Positions 47,159 to 55,641 of a stretch of 64,000 nt of DNA are shown here, piece after piece (positions within the stretch are counted from its first letter, which is position 1; each line of letters opens with the position of its first letter). Below the pieces are notes generated by a model. It was not told the DNA's origin and searched no databases. It worked only from the letters and a program-made list of their open reading frames with translations. Origin of the DNA: Martinezella lusitana (lineage in GTDB: Bacteria > Pseudomonadota > Alphaproteobacteria > Rhizobiales > Rhizobiaceae); assembly GCF_016901135.1 (NCBI RefSeq), contig NZ_JAFEVL010000020.1:434001-498000 (forward strand), in the 5' to 3' direction. Both the position numbers and the translations under genes were made by a program.

Positions 47159-47486
47159 GAAAGCTCCTTGGCGACAAACCCAGGCAAGGCGCCGCGAATC
47201 ATGCAGCGAGCCCGGAACCCGGCGTTCGATGCATCATGGGGAAATAAAGGACTGAAGGGGCATGGACATGCCTCAAGCGGTAGTATCGATGACGTCGATA
47301 TTTCTGTCGCGTGCATTTTTTGCAGTGCAGCATGCCGCATGCTGCATAAGTAAGCCCCGGTTCCGATTGGCACGGAGCGATTGCAATGCTTGAAATCGCT
47401 TCATCCGGAACCATCTGTGAGAAAGCGCACGGGGGCATCAGCCCCTTCCGAGACATAATTTATTTGCGGAAAGACCAAGAGCCCCA
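47159..47486. promoter_or_regulatory. Divergent region with palindromes between MFS and lipid kinase genes
   Basis: 328 bases. TGCAGCATG-CCG-CATGCTGCA is a perfect inverted repeat at 47326-47346, and GGCATG-GA-CATGCC lies at 47259-47272. Both are about 100-190 bp upstream of the MFS start. No gene is seen. Confidence 0.58.
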
Positions 47487-48434
47487 ATGAAATTGATCGG
47501 CTTTTTCAACCGCGATGGCGGTACCTTCCGGACGACGGATATGGCTGCCTATGAGGCGAGGGCGGAGCAGGTTTTCCGCGATGCCGGTCATGATTTCGAA
47601 GCCGTGGTCGTGGCGGGACGAGATGTCGTGTCGGCGATGGAGCGTGCGGCGCGCCGGGATGACATAGACGGTATCATCGCCGGTGGCGGCGACGGCACGA
47701 TTTCGGCTGCCGCCGCCATCGCCTGGAAGAGCGGGGTTGCCCTCGGCGTGATTCCCGCCGGCACCATGAACCTGTTTGCCCGTTCGCTGAGATTGCCGCT
47801 CGATATCTGGCAGACGCTGACCGTGCTCGCGACAGGCGAGGTCGACAAGGTCGACATCGGCAGCGCCAACGGCCGGGCCTTCGTGCATCAGTTCTCTGCG
47901 GGCCTGCATGCGCGCATGGTGCGCTATCGCAACGGCTATACCTATCGCTCGCGCATCGGAAAGATGTCGGCCAGCACCCGTGCCGCCTTCGGGGTCATTG
48001 CCAATCCACCGGAATTCGATGTCGAATTCGAAGCCGGCGGCATTCACGAGCATCGGCACGTGTCCGCGATTTCCGTCTCCAACAATCCCTTTGGTGCCAA
48101 CGCGCTGCTCTATGCCGACGATCTGCGCGGCGGCGAGCTCGGCTTCTATACGGCAAGACCGTTGCGGCCGCTCGGTGTGGCACGTCTGGCCATCGATATG
48201 CTGCGCGGCCGGTTTCGCGAGAACACCGATGTCATGGTCATGCATGCGCCGGAAGTGCATCTGCATTTCCCGAAGCTGCGCCAGCTCGCAAACTGCGTCA
48301 TGGATGGCGAGTTGCTGCCGCTTGAGCGCGACGTGACGCTCAAGGTTCATCCCGGCGAACTCAAGGTGATGGTCCGGGAAGGCACCGCCGCCAGTGTCGA
48401 GCGCGAGGGCGCCGTCAACAGCGTGGCCGTCTGA
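47487..48434 (+). CDS. Diacylglycerol/lipid kinase family protein
   Basis: 315 residues. The nucleotide-binding signature GIIAGGGDGTISAAAAI (GGGDGT at about 67-72) is followed by GVALGVIPAGTMNLFARSL (the G-T-x-N-x-F-A-R motif) and a beta-sandwich C-terminal domain. Members phosphorylate diacylglycerol or related lipids. N-terminal ligand-binding residues look intact. It is convergent with the glutamine-synthetase-like gene with a 5-nt gap. Confidence 0.9.
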   Translation: MKLIGFFNRDGGTFRTTDMAAYEARAEQVFRDAGHDFEAVVVAGRDVVSAMERAARRDDIDGIIAGGGDGTISAAAAIAWKSGVALGVIPAGTMNLFARSLRLPLDIWQTLTVLATGEVDKVDIGSANGRAFVHQFSAGLHARMVRYRNGYTYRSRIGKMSASTRAAFGVIANPPEFDVEFEAGGIHEHRHVSAISVSNNPFGANALLYADDLRGGELGFYTARPLRPLGVARLAIDMLRGRFRENTDVMVMHAPEVHLHFPKLRQLANCVMDGELLPLERDVTLKVHPGELKVMVREGTAASVEREGAVNSVAV

Positions 48435-48439
48435 AGCGG

Positions 48440-49780
48440 TCAGAGACGCGGCAGATAGGTGCGATAGTCGAAATCGGAAACGGTGCGCAGAGAGCGGATC
48501 GCTTCCTTGTGCTTCGTATCGCCGTAGAGCCTTTGATATCGCTCGCCGAAGATATTGGCGATGAAGGCAGAGGTGCGGAAGCGCTCGACGGCGGTCAGGA
48601 AGTCATGTGTCAGCCGTGGGGCGTCGGCCGGCACATAGGCCGGTGTCGTCTCCTCGCCGGGGTCCAGTTCGTTCTCTAAACCGAGCAGTATGCCGCCGAG
48701 GATTGCCGCCAGCATCAGATAGGGATTGGCGTCGGCGCCGGCTACGCGGTGCTCGACGCGCGCGCCCGGCCCATCCTTTTCGGGGATGCGCACCGCGGTG
48801 CCGCGATGGCCATAGCCCCAGGTCAGATCGACGGGGGCGAAGGAGCCCGGCTGAAAGCGGCGGTAGGAATTGGCGTAGGGCGCAAAGATCAGCTGCGCAT
48901 CCTCTAGCGTTTGCAGCAGCCCGGCGCAGATCGACTTCAGCTTCTTCGGCTCGCCGCCTGCCGCATCGAGGACATTGCGGCCCTCACGGTCGATGATGCT
49001 GACATGCACATGCAGCCCAGAGCCGGCGTGATCGGTATAGGGTTTCGCCATGCAGGTCGATTTCAGGCCGTGCTTGCGCGCCGCCTGCTCGGCCACGCGC
49101 TTCAGCATGATGCAGTCGTCGGCGGCGGCAAGGGCATCCGGCCGGTGCAAGAGGTTGATCTCGAACTGGCCAGGCCCGAATTCGGCTGTCGTCGCATCCG
49201 CCGGCAGCCCCTGCGCCCTGGCATAGCTGCGCAGCGTTTCAAGATAGTCGCCGAGCAGGTCGACGGCATCCATATCATAAAGCTGATAGCCGTTCGGCTC
49301 GTCCCGATAGATCAGTGCCGGCGGCGGCGAGGGAATGCCTCTTTCGCGCCAGTCACCGGCAAGCAGATAGAATTCAAGCTCGGTTGCGATGACCGGCGTT
49401 AGGCCGAGCGCCTTGTAGCGGCCAACGACGGCCGCAAGAATGGCGCGGGGATCCTGAAAGCTCGGGCCGCCGTCAAGCTCGTGCATGGTGGCCAGCACCT
49501 GCTTCGATCCCGCCGGCGCCCAGGGCATATCCGCGAGCGTGCGCTGATCGGCGACACAGGTGCCGTCGGGATCGCCGATGGTTAGCGAGAGGCCGGTAAT
49601 ATCGTCGTTATCGTCGCCCCAGATATCCAATGATTGCGTCGAAGTCGGCAGTCGCACGGCGCCGGACCAGACCTTGTTTTCGGCCGCGATCGGGATCTGC
49701 TTGCCCCGCAGCCGGCCGTTCATGTCCGATATCAGCACCTCGATGCGCGCATTACCCTCGGTTGCGTTGTCGGCCGCCAT
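48440..49780 (-). CDS. Glutamine synthetase family protein (polyamine/amine ligase type)
   Basis: 446 residues from the ATG at 49780; an in-frame TTG at 49798 is an alternative. The beta-grasp domain (IEVLISDMNGRLRGKQIPI) and catalytic barrel are clear: ATELEFYLL, EFGPGQFEINLL, DHAGSGLHVHVSI, RRFQPGSFAPVDLTWGYGHRGTAVRIP and ADANPYLMLAAILGG. It belongs to the PuuA-like non-GlnA branch that ligates glutamate to amines. Lying divergent to a putrescine-type aminotransferase supports polyamine catabolism. The amine is not proved by sequence. Confidence 0.88.
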   Translation of the reverse strand: MAADNATEGNARIEVLISDMNGRLRGKQIPIAAENKVWSGAVRLPTSTQSLDIWGDDNDDITGLSLTIGDPDGTCVADQRTLADMPWAPAGSKQVLATMHELDGGPSFQDPRAILAAVVGRYKALGLTPVIATELEFYLLAGDWRERGIPSPPPALIYRDEPNGYQLYDMDAVDLLGDYLETLRSYARAQGLPADATTAEFGPGQFEINLLHRPDALAAADDCIMLKRVAEQAARKHGLKSTCMAKPYTDHAGSGLHVHVSIIDREGRNVLDAAGGEPKKLKSICAGLLQTLEDAQLIFAPYANSYRRFQPGSFAPVDLTWGYGHRGTAVRIPEKDGPGARVEHRVAGADANPYLMLAAILGGILLGLENELDPGEETTPAYVPADAPRLTHDFLTAVERFRTSAFIANIFGERYQRLYGDTKHKEAIRSLRTVSDFDYRTYLPRL

Positions 49781-49866
49781 GCTCTTGTAAATCCCCAATG
49801 CTCACGGCATGGTCGTAAACCATGATAGCTATCAGTCAAGTCTGGCGACGCTGAGTCTCCGTGCCA

Positions 49867-50002
49867 GGCCCCTCACCCCAGCCCTCTCCCCGCGGATGCG
49901 GGGAGAGGGGACCCACCAGTGCTCGCCGCACCCAAAGCGGCCGATCTGGCACGATAACCCCCCTCTCCCCATTTGACGGGGAGAGGGCTGGGATGAGGGG
50001 CC
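49867..50002. repeat. 136-bp palindromic intergenic element
   Basis: Outer arms of 25 nt (49867-49891 and 49978-50002) pair with a single mismatch. Inside the left arm is a CTCTCCCCGC/GCGGGGAGAG hairpin, and before the right arm CCTCTCCCC pairs with GGGGAGAGG. The C-rich and G-rich arms match rhizobial intergenic palindromic repeats as I remember them. It lies between two divergent genes and so may contain or limit their promoters. Confidence 0.7.
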
Positions 50003-50070
50003 ATGCATGGAATCACGACGTTGACGGATTTGCCTGACAAGCGCCAATCTCAACGAGGTTCGATTCAGCA

Positions 50071-51438
50071 ATGTCCGATACGTCTAGCCGCTCCAATCTC
50101 GCCGCCCTCGATGCCGCCCATCATCTTCATCCCTTCGCTGATATGAAGAAGTTGAACGCCGACGGCGCGCGGATCATCCAGCGCGGCGAGGGCGTCTATA
50201 TCTTCGACAGTGAAGGGCGGAAATATCTGGATGGATTCGCCGGCCTCTGGTGCGTGAATATCGGCTATGGCCGCACGGAGATCGCCGATGCCGCCATCCG
50301 GCAGATGAACGAGCTGCCCTATTACAATACCTTCTTCGGCACGACGACGACGCCGGCGACCTTGCTGTCGGAAAAGGTCTGCGCCCATGCCGGGCCGCAT
50401 TTCAATCATGTCTTCTTCACCAATTCCGGCTCGGAGGCCAACGATACCTGGTTCCGCATGGCGCGGGTCTACTGGAGCGCGGTCGGCAAGCCCAGCAAGA
50501 AGACCGTCATTGCCCGCAGGAACGGCTATCATGGCTCGACAGTTGCCGGCGCCAGCATGGGCGGGATGAAATACATGCATGAGCAGGGCGATCTGCCGAT
50601 CCCCGGCGTCGTCCACATCGGGCAGCCCTATTGGTACGCCGATGGCGGTGATCTCTCGCCGGAAGAGTTCGGCCTCAAGGTCGCCCGCGAGCTGGAGGAG
50701 AAGATCGATGAGTTGGGCGAGGACAACGTCGGGGCCTTCATCGCCGAGCCGGTACAGGGCGCGGGCGGCGTCATCGTTCCACCTTCGACCTATTGGCCGG
50801 AAATCGCGCGCATCTGCAAGGCCCGAAACATCCTCTTGGTCTGCGACGAGGTGATCTGCGGCTTCGGCCGCCTTGGCTCATGGTTCGGCTATCAGCATTT
50901 CGGCGTCGAGCCCGATCTCGCCCCGATCGCCAAGGGGCTATCGTCAGGCTATCTGCCGATCGGCGGCGTGCTCGTCAGCGATCGCATCGCCGATGTGCTG
51001 ATCAACGAGGTCGGCGAATTCAATCATGGCTTCACCTATTCCGGCCATCCGGTGTGTGCGGCCGCCGCACTGGAGAATTTGAGGATTATCGAGGATGAAC
51101 GGCTGGTCGAGCGCGTCCGCGACGATATCGGTCCTTATTTTGCCGAGGCCTGGGGCAGCCTTGCGGATCACGACATGGTCGGCGAAGCCGTCAGCATCGG
51201 CCTCATGGGCGCATTGCAGCTTGCCGCCGATAAATCCACCCGTCGCCGGTTCGAGAAGCCCGATGCGATAGGCTCGGCTGTCCGCAACCACGCGCTCGCC
51301 AACGGCCTCGTGCTGCGCGCTACCGCCGACCGCATGCTGGCGTCGCCGCCGCTCGTCATCAGCCATGATGAGGTGGATGCCATGGTGCGTATCACGCGGC
51401 TGGCGCTCGATGCCGCTTGGGCGGAGGTGAAGTCGTAA
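50071..51438 (+). CDS. Class III aminotransferase, putrescine/GABA-pyruvate type
   Basis: 455 residues. PLP-fold landmarks: NSGSEANDTWFRMAR (phosphate-binding), the aspartate D259 in VCDEVICGFGRLG, the Schiff-base lysine K288 in APIAKGLSSGYLP and GFTYSGHPVCAAAALENL. The YYNTFFGTTTTPA start region and length match SpuC-like diamine or omega-amino-acid:pyruvate aminotransferases. With the divergent glutamine-synthetase-like gene it may use putrescine, but beta-alanine or related amines are possible. It ends directly against the NUDIX gene. Confidence 0.92.
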   Translation: MSDTSSRSNLAALDAAHHLHPFADMKKLNADGARIIQRGEGVYIFDSEGRKYLDGFAGLWCVNIGYGRTEIADAAIRQMNELPYYNTFFGTTTTPATLLSEKVCAHAGPHFNHVFFTNSGSEANDTWFRMARVYWSAVGKPSKKTVIARRNGYHGSTVAGASMGGMKYMHEQGDLPIPGVVHIGQPYWYADGGDLSPEEFGLKVARELEEKIDELGEDNVGAFIAEPVQGAGGVIVPPSTYWPEIARICKARNILLVCDEVICGFGRLGSWFGYQHFGVEPDLAPIAKGLSSGYLPIGGVLVSDRIADVLINEVGEFNHGFTYSGHPVCAAAALENLRIIEDERLVERVRDDIGPYFAEAWGSLADHDMVGEAVSIGLMGALQLAADKSTRRRFEKPDAIGSAVRNHALANGLVLRATADRMLASPPLVISHDEVDAMVRITRLALDAAWAEVKS

Positions 51439-52059
51439 TCAGCGCTTGTCCGTCGGCGCCGGCGCATCCCACTTGCCGGCCTTGTGAAGGGCAAGCGTCA
51501 GCGCCGCGACATGGATGACCTGGATCATCTTGCCATCCAGCGCCAGCTCGATCGCCTGCCGGATCGGCATGCGGATCAGGCGAATGCGCTCGGTCGGGTC
51601 GTCCGCGGGCTTGGCGCTGAACTCGACATTTCGGGCAATGACGATGTGCGCCAGATTGGTGTGTGTCGCGGGATTGGGCGCAAGCTTGCCCACATAGTCC
51701 CAGTCGGCGGAGGAGAGGCCGGTTTCCTCGCGCAGCTCGCGCGCCGCCGCCTCGACCGGGCTTGCATCGCTCGTGTCTATGGCTCCGCCGGGCAGTTCGA
51801 GGGCCACGTCACCCAGCCCATGACGATACTGTTGAACAAGATAGATATGATCCTCGGCATCGAGCGCGATAATCTCGACCCAATCGGGATATTCCAGCAC
51901 ATAATAGGGCGCGATTTCCACGCCTTCCGCCGTCACGCAGCTATCGGCCCGGACCTTCAGCCACCGGTCGTGAACCAGATGGGTTGAGCTCTTTATCTCC
52001 CAGGGCGGAAGATCCGTAGTGTCGGTCAATAGGTGTGTGACGTCGTCCTTCGAGTCCAT
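51439..52059 (-). CDS. NUDIX hydrolase
   Basis: 206 residues. The NUDIX box is LELPGGAIDTSDASPVEAAARELREETGL. The REL-REET-GL part is canonical, but there is one extra residue between the first glycines and the R-E pair, with aspartate where glutamate is usual. Upstream are YVLEYPDWVEIIALDAEDHIYLVQQYRHG, as in ADP-sugar/NDP-sugar hydrolases. The substrate is unknown. It is 15 nt downstream of the GT39 gene and may share its transcript. Confidence 0.86.
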   Translation of the reverse strand: MDSKDDVTHLLTDTTDLPPWEIKSSTHLVHDRWLKVRADSCVTAEGVEIAPYYVLEYPDWVEIIALDAEDHIYLVQQYRHGLGDVALELPGGAIDTSDASPVEAAARELREETGLSSADWDYVGKLAPNPATHTNLAHIVIARNVEFSAKPADDPTERIRLIRMPIRQAIELALDGKMIQVIHVAALTLALHKAGKWDAPAPTDKR

Positions 52060-52074
52060 GCGCGCTTCGAGCCC

Positions 52075-53571
52075 CTATTTCGGATAGACCCACGCATAGG
52101 CGAAAGACGCCATGTCACCCGGTTTGCCATGAATATACTGCACATCCGTGAGCTTGGTGTCCGGCGTCGCATATTGCGGACCAAGTGTGTCGCGCAGCCA
52201 GTCCGACAATTCCGCCGGCATGACACCATTGTCCTTGCCTGGGCGCCACACGATCAGGATCGGCTTGTTTGCGCTCCACTGATAATCGGCTTTCAAATTT
52301 GGAAAGAAGAGCGACATGGCCGGCACGTCGGGAAGCTGCAGGTGCAGGTTGCCGGCGGGCAGCCATCCGTTCGTCAGCACCAAGCCCGGCTGCTTGCCTT
52401 CGCTCGCAAGGATCTGCTGCACGAAGGCGGGGTAGGGGGTGTTGTAGTGGTCGTAGGCGCCAAACAGCATCGGGAAGATGGTGCGGATCAAAAGCAAAGC
52501 CGGGATAACGACCATCATGACAAGTGGGACATAGAAGAAGCGCTTGCCGAAATCCGCGGCCGTGATTCCGGCGACTTCCATCTTCAGGCACAGATAGATC
52601 GGCAGCAGGAAGAGGAAGGGCAGCAGCCAGCGGTCGCGCAGATCCGTCATGCCGATGGTGACGATCAGGATCAGCACGATTATGGCGATGACGGCAAAAA
52701 GGATTTCGAAGAAGCGGGTCCACTCGTTCGACCGGCCGAAATTCTTCAGCAGGCTCTTGCCGAAGACCAGTGCATAGACGACGAGCGTCGGAGCGCCGAT
52801 GACGACGATCAGCTTTAAGAATTTCAACGGCCCTTTCACGAACTTGGCGAAAGCGCCCTCCGGCGCCTCCTCCGCCATGATGCCGAGCGTGCGGCCGGAG
52901 GCGAGGTCGAAATTGTGGATCAGCCAGATCCCGTGCGGCAGGAAGACCGCCAGGGAGATGAGGATGGTCAGCAGGAAGCGCTTGTCGAAGACGCGGGCGC
53001 GGCCCTGCGGATGCATCAGCACGGCGACGATGGCTCCGGCGGCGAGCAGCGCGAAATTGTACTTCGACAGCATGCCGAGGCCGAGCGCTAAGCCGGTGAA
53101 TGCATACGAGCCAAGGCTTGGCGCCTTCAGCGTGCGGATCGCGCCGTAGAGGAACAGGTTGATGGTGACAAGCTGCGCGACCGTGTGCGTCAGGTCGCGC
53201 TGGGCCTCCCAGAAGAATTGCGGGATGGTGAGTAGCGACAACGTTGCGATCGCCGCGAAGACCTTGTCGGTCAGCACTTCCCTGGCCAGCCTGTAATAGC
53301 TGAGATAGACGAGGAAGAGGAAGATGTTCTTGACGGCGGAGATTGCCGCCAGCGACAGGCCGAAGACGGAAACGACGAGTGCCTGCACCCAATTGTATAG
53401 CGGCGGCTGGGAATCGTAGCCAAGCGTCAGCCATTGCGAGAACAGGGCCTGCTGCGACTCGTCGAAGCGCATGCCATGCGGCATGGCGAGGCGCACCAGG
53501 AACTCGATTATGAAGTAGCCAGCGAGAAGCGGGATGATGGCATCCGGTCGGCGGACCAGAAACCTATGCAT
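52075..53571 (-). CDS. GT39 (ArnT/PMT-type) membrane glycosyltransferase
   Basis: 498 residues with about 11-12 hydrophobic spans. The acidic residues in an early periplasmic loop (MRFDESQQALFSQWLTLGYDSQPPLYNW) match the DExQ..Y..QPP region of PMT_2 enzymes, which use polyprenyl-phosphate sugars. Its start overlaps the GT2 gene by 8 nt, a pair like ArnC/ArnT, or like the RgtE and RgtA-D proteins that place galacturonic acid on rhizobial LPS. Which sugar and acceptor cannot be decided here. Confidence 0.87.
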   Translation of the reverse strand: MHRFLVRRPDAIIPLLAGYFIIEFLVRLAMPHGMRFDESQQALFSQWLTLGYDSQPPLYNWVQALVVSVFGLSLAAISAVKNIFLFLVYLSYYRLAREVLTDKVFAAIATLSLLTIPQFFWEAQRDLTHTVAQLVTINLFLYGAIRTLKAPSLGSYAFTGLALGLGMLSKYNFALLAAGAIVAVLMHPQGRARVFDKRFLLTILISLAVFLPHGIWLIHNFDLASGRTLGIMAEEAPEGAFAKFVKGPLKFLKLIVVIGAPTLVVYALVFGKSLLKNFGRSNEWTRFFEILFAVIAIIVLILIVTIGMTDLRDRWLLPFLFLLPIYLCLKMEVAGITAADFGKRFFYVPLVMMVVIPALLLIRTIFPMLFGAYDHYNTPYPAFVQQILASEGKQPGLVLTNGWLPAGNLHLQLPDVPAMSLFFPNLKADYQWSANKPILIVWRPGKDNGVMPAELSDWLRDTLGPQYATPDTKLTDVQYIHGKPGDMASFAYAWVYPK

Positions 53572-54586
53572 CTCGGTGATCCCGATCGAAGATCTTGCGC
53601 ACGATATAGTTCGGCGAAAGATCGTCGCGATAATATATGCGCGCGATCATCTCCGCGAGGATGCCCGTCGTGATCATCTGCACCGACGATAGAAGCAGCA
53701 CGACCCCGACCAAAAGCAATGGCCTGCTGCCGATATCGTCGCCGAAGATGAACTTGTCGATGAAGAGCCAGAACAGGATCACCGCGGCGAGCGCTCCGAG
53801 ACCGAGGCCGAGAGAACCGAAGAAATGGCCCGGTCGCGCCTTGTAGCGCATGAAGAACATCACCGACAGAAGGTCGAGAATGACGCGGAAGGTGCGTGAG
53901 ATCCCGTATTTCGAGGTGCCGTGCTGGCGGGCATGGTGGGTGACGGCGACTTCGCCGATACGCGAGCTCGGCACGACGCCGGCGACCCAGGCGGGGATGA
54001 AGCGATGCATCTCGCCCATCAGCTTTACCTGCTTGATGATCGTGGCGCGGTAAATCTTCAGGCTGCAGCCGTAATCGTGCAGCTTTACGCCGGTGATGCG
54101 GCCGATGAGGTAATTGGCGCACCAGGAGGGGATCTTGCGCAGGAAAAGCCCGTCCTGACGGTTCTTGCGCCAGCCGACGAGCAGGTCGAGTTGTCGCCGT
54201 TCCAGCTCCTCGACCATCGAGGGGATGTCCTTCGGGTCGTTCTGCAGGTCGCCGTCCATGGTGGCGATGAGGCGGCCGCTGGCGGCATCGATGCCCGCCT
54301 GCATGGCCGCCGTCTGGCCGAAATTGCGCTGAAGTTCGACGATACGCAGCGTCAGCCCGTCACGCGGCAGCGACCGGCGCGCATTGGCGAGAGTGGCGTC
54401 CGTGCTGCCATCGTCGATAAGGATCAGTTCCCAGGACTTGTCGAAGCCCGCCATGGCGGAACAGATGCGCTCGATCAGCGGTTCGACGCTTTCTTCCTCA
54501 TTGAAGACGGGCACAACAAGCGAAAGCTCAAGAGGGCTTGCCGCATCGGCCTGGGGGAGGGTCGACTCTGCCGTTGTCTGCAACAC
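53564..54586 (-). CDS. GT2 polyprenyl-phosphate sugar synthase (ArnC/DPM1 type)
   Basis: 340 residues. The GT-A domain has LSLVVPVFNEEESVEPL, LILIDDGSTDAT, TMDGDLQNDPKDIP (the DxD-like metal site) and VRITGVKLHDYGCSLKIYR; QHGTSKYGIS is typical of DPM1/ArnC proteins. Two membrane helices near the C terminus (about 240-262 and 275-298) anchor it. It charges polyprenyl phosphate with a sugar that the partner GT39 enzyme then uses in the periplasm. RgtE of R. leguminosarum is a possible relative, not confirmed. Confidence 0.9.
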   Translation of the reverse strand: MLQTTAESTLPQADAASPLELSLVVPVFNEEESVEPLIERICSAMAGFDKSWELILIDDGSTDATLANARRSLPRDGLTLRIVELQRNFGQTAAMQAGIDAASGRLIATMDGDLQNDPKDIPSMVEELERRQLDLLVGWRKNRQDGLFLRKIPSWCANYLIGRITGVKLHDYGCSLKIYRATIIKQVKLMGEMHRFIPAWVAGVVPSSRIGEVAVTHHARQHGTSKYGISRTFRVILDLLSVMFFMRYKARPGHFFGSLGLGLGALAAVILFWLFIDKFIFGDDIGSRPLLLVGVVLLLSSVQMITTGILAEMIARIYYRDDLSPNYIVRKIFDRDHRDA

Positions 54587-54676
54587 TTCTTTCTCCTACA
54601 AGACCGGCAGAACCTGCCGGACGGAACGAGCGACTGTCCGGTCTGAAGCCTCAGCTCGCATTGGGTGCCTAACTAC

Positions 54677-55636
54677 ATGAAGACTCCGATGGTTGCCAGC
54701 CGACAGAATTGGTTTATTCGCAACCGAATGATGCTGTTGACGCTCGCAGTCGTCGTTGCCTATGCGGCCTTCATCGAATGGTTCTGGGGCTGGAGTTCGA
54801 TCCTGGCGCAATGGGGCAAGGTGGGCGCCCTGCCTATCCTTCTCGCCCTGATGCTCCTGACCGGCACCTACGTCCTGCGCACCTGGCGCATCTACGATTA
54901 CTTCCCGAAGGAAACGTCAGGCCATTTCGCAGCGCTCTTTCGTGTGACGCAGGTCCATAATCTGCTTAATATCATGATGCCGTTCCGCACCGGCGAGACC
55001 AGTTTCCCGGTGCTGATGCGTTCCGAATTCGGCATACCGATCGCGCGGGGCACATCGGCGCTGTTCGTCATGCGGCTGCTCGATCTGCATGCGCTGCTGG
55101 CGGCGGCCGGCGTCGGTCTTGCGCTTGCTTCGCCTTACCGCGTTCTGGCCTGGATCGTATGGCTGGCTTTCCTGCTCTTGCCGGTCGCAGGTTTCGTTTC
55201 GCGCCGGCCGCTGATCCGTCTTGCCGCCCGCGTCCTGCCGAAGAAGGCGCAAGGGCTGGTGCACGAGCTGGAGCGCGGCCTGCCGGTCGACGCCCAGGCC
55301 TTTGCGCGCGCCTGGCTGACGACGCTGGTCAATTGGCTGGTCAAGGTCGCGGTGCTTGCCTGGGCGCTCGGCCTGATGAATGTCGCGCCGCTGTCGGCAA
55401 GCTTCGGCGGCGCGCTCGGCGGCGAATTGTCGTCGGTCTTGCCGGTGCATGCGCCGGGAGGTGTGGGCACCTATCCGGCCGGCATCACCGCCGGCGCCAT
55501 GGCATTCGGCGCCTCGGGCGAGAAGGCCGCGCTTGAGAACCTGGCGCAGGCGAGCATCAACGCCCACCTCCTGATCGTCGTTTCGGCGCTGACGGGCACC
55601 GCGATCGGCCTGCTGGTCTCAAGAAAGCGTGCCTGA
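54677..55636 (+). CDS. UPF0104/LPG-synthase-like membrane protein (flippase-like)
   Basis: 319 residues from the ATG at 54677 (a GTG at 54665 is possible). About eight membrane spans. Conserved pieces of the UPF0104 domain: RVTQVHNLLNIMMPFRTGETSFPVLMR, FVMRLLDLHALLAA, and SSVLPVHAPGGVGTYPAGITAGAMAFG. It lies divergent from the GT2-GT39 genes, so a role in lipid-linked sugar or glycolipid movement is plausible. Lysyl-transfer domains of MprF are absent. Confidence 0.8.
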   Translation: MKTPMVASRQNWFIRNRMMLLTLAVVVAYAAFIEWFWGWSSILAQWGKVGALPILLALMLLTGTYVLRTWRIYDYFPKETSGHFAALFRVTQVHNLLNIMMPFRTGETSFPVLMRSEFGIPIARGTSALFVMRLLDLHALLAAAGVGLALASPYRVLAWIVWLAFLLLPVAGFVSRRPLIRLAARVLPKKAQGLVHELERGLPVDAQAFARAWLTTLVNWLVKVAVLAWALGLMNVAPLSASFGGALGGELSSVLPVHAPGGVGTYPAGITAGAMAFGASGEKAALENLAQASINAHLLIVVSALTGTAIGLLVSRKRA

Positions 55637-55641
55637 TCCGG

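Noticed and set aside
49867..50002. Insertion sequence remnant
   Set aside because: No transposase-like coding sequence or target duplication; arm composition fits an intergenic palindromic repeat instead.
52115..53434. 439-codon - strand frame overlapping the GT39 gene in another phase
   Set aside because: The translation is arginine-rich without membrane spans; the GT39 frame has the expected spans and motif.
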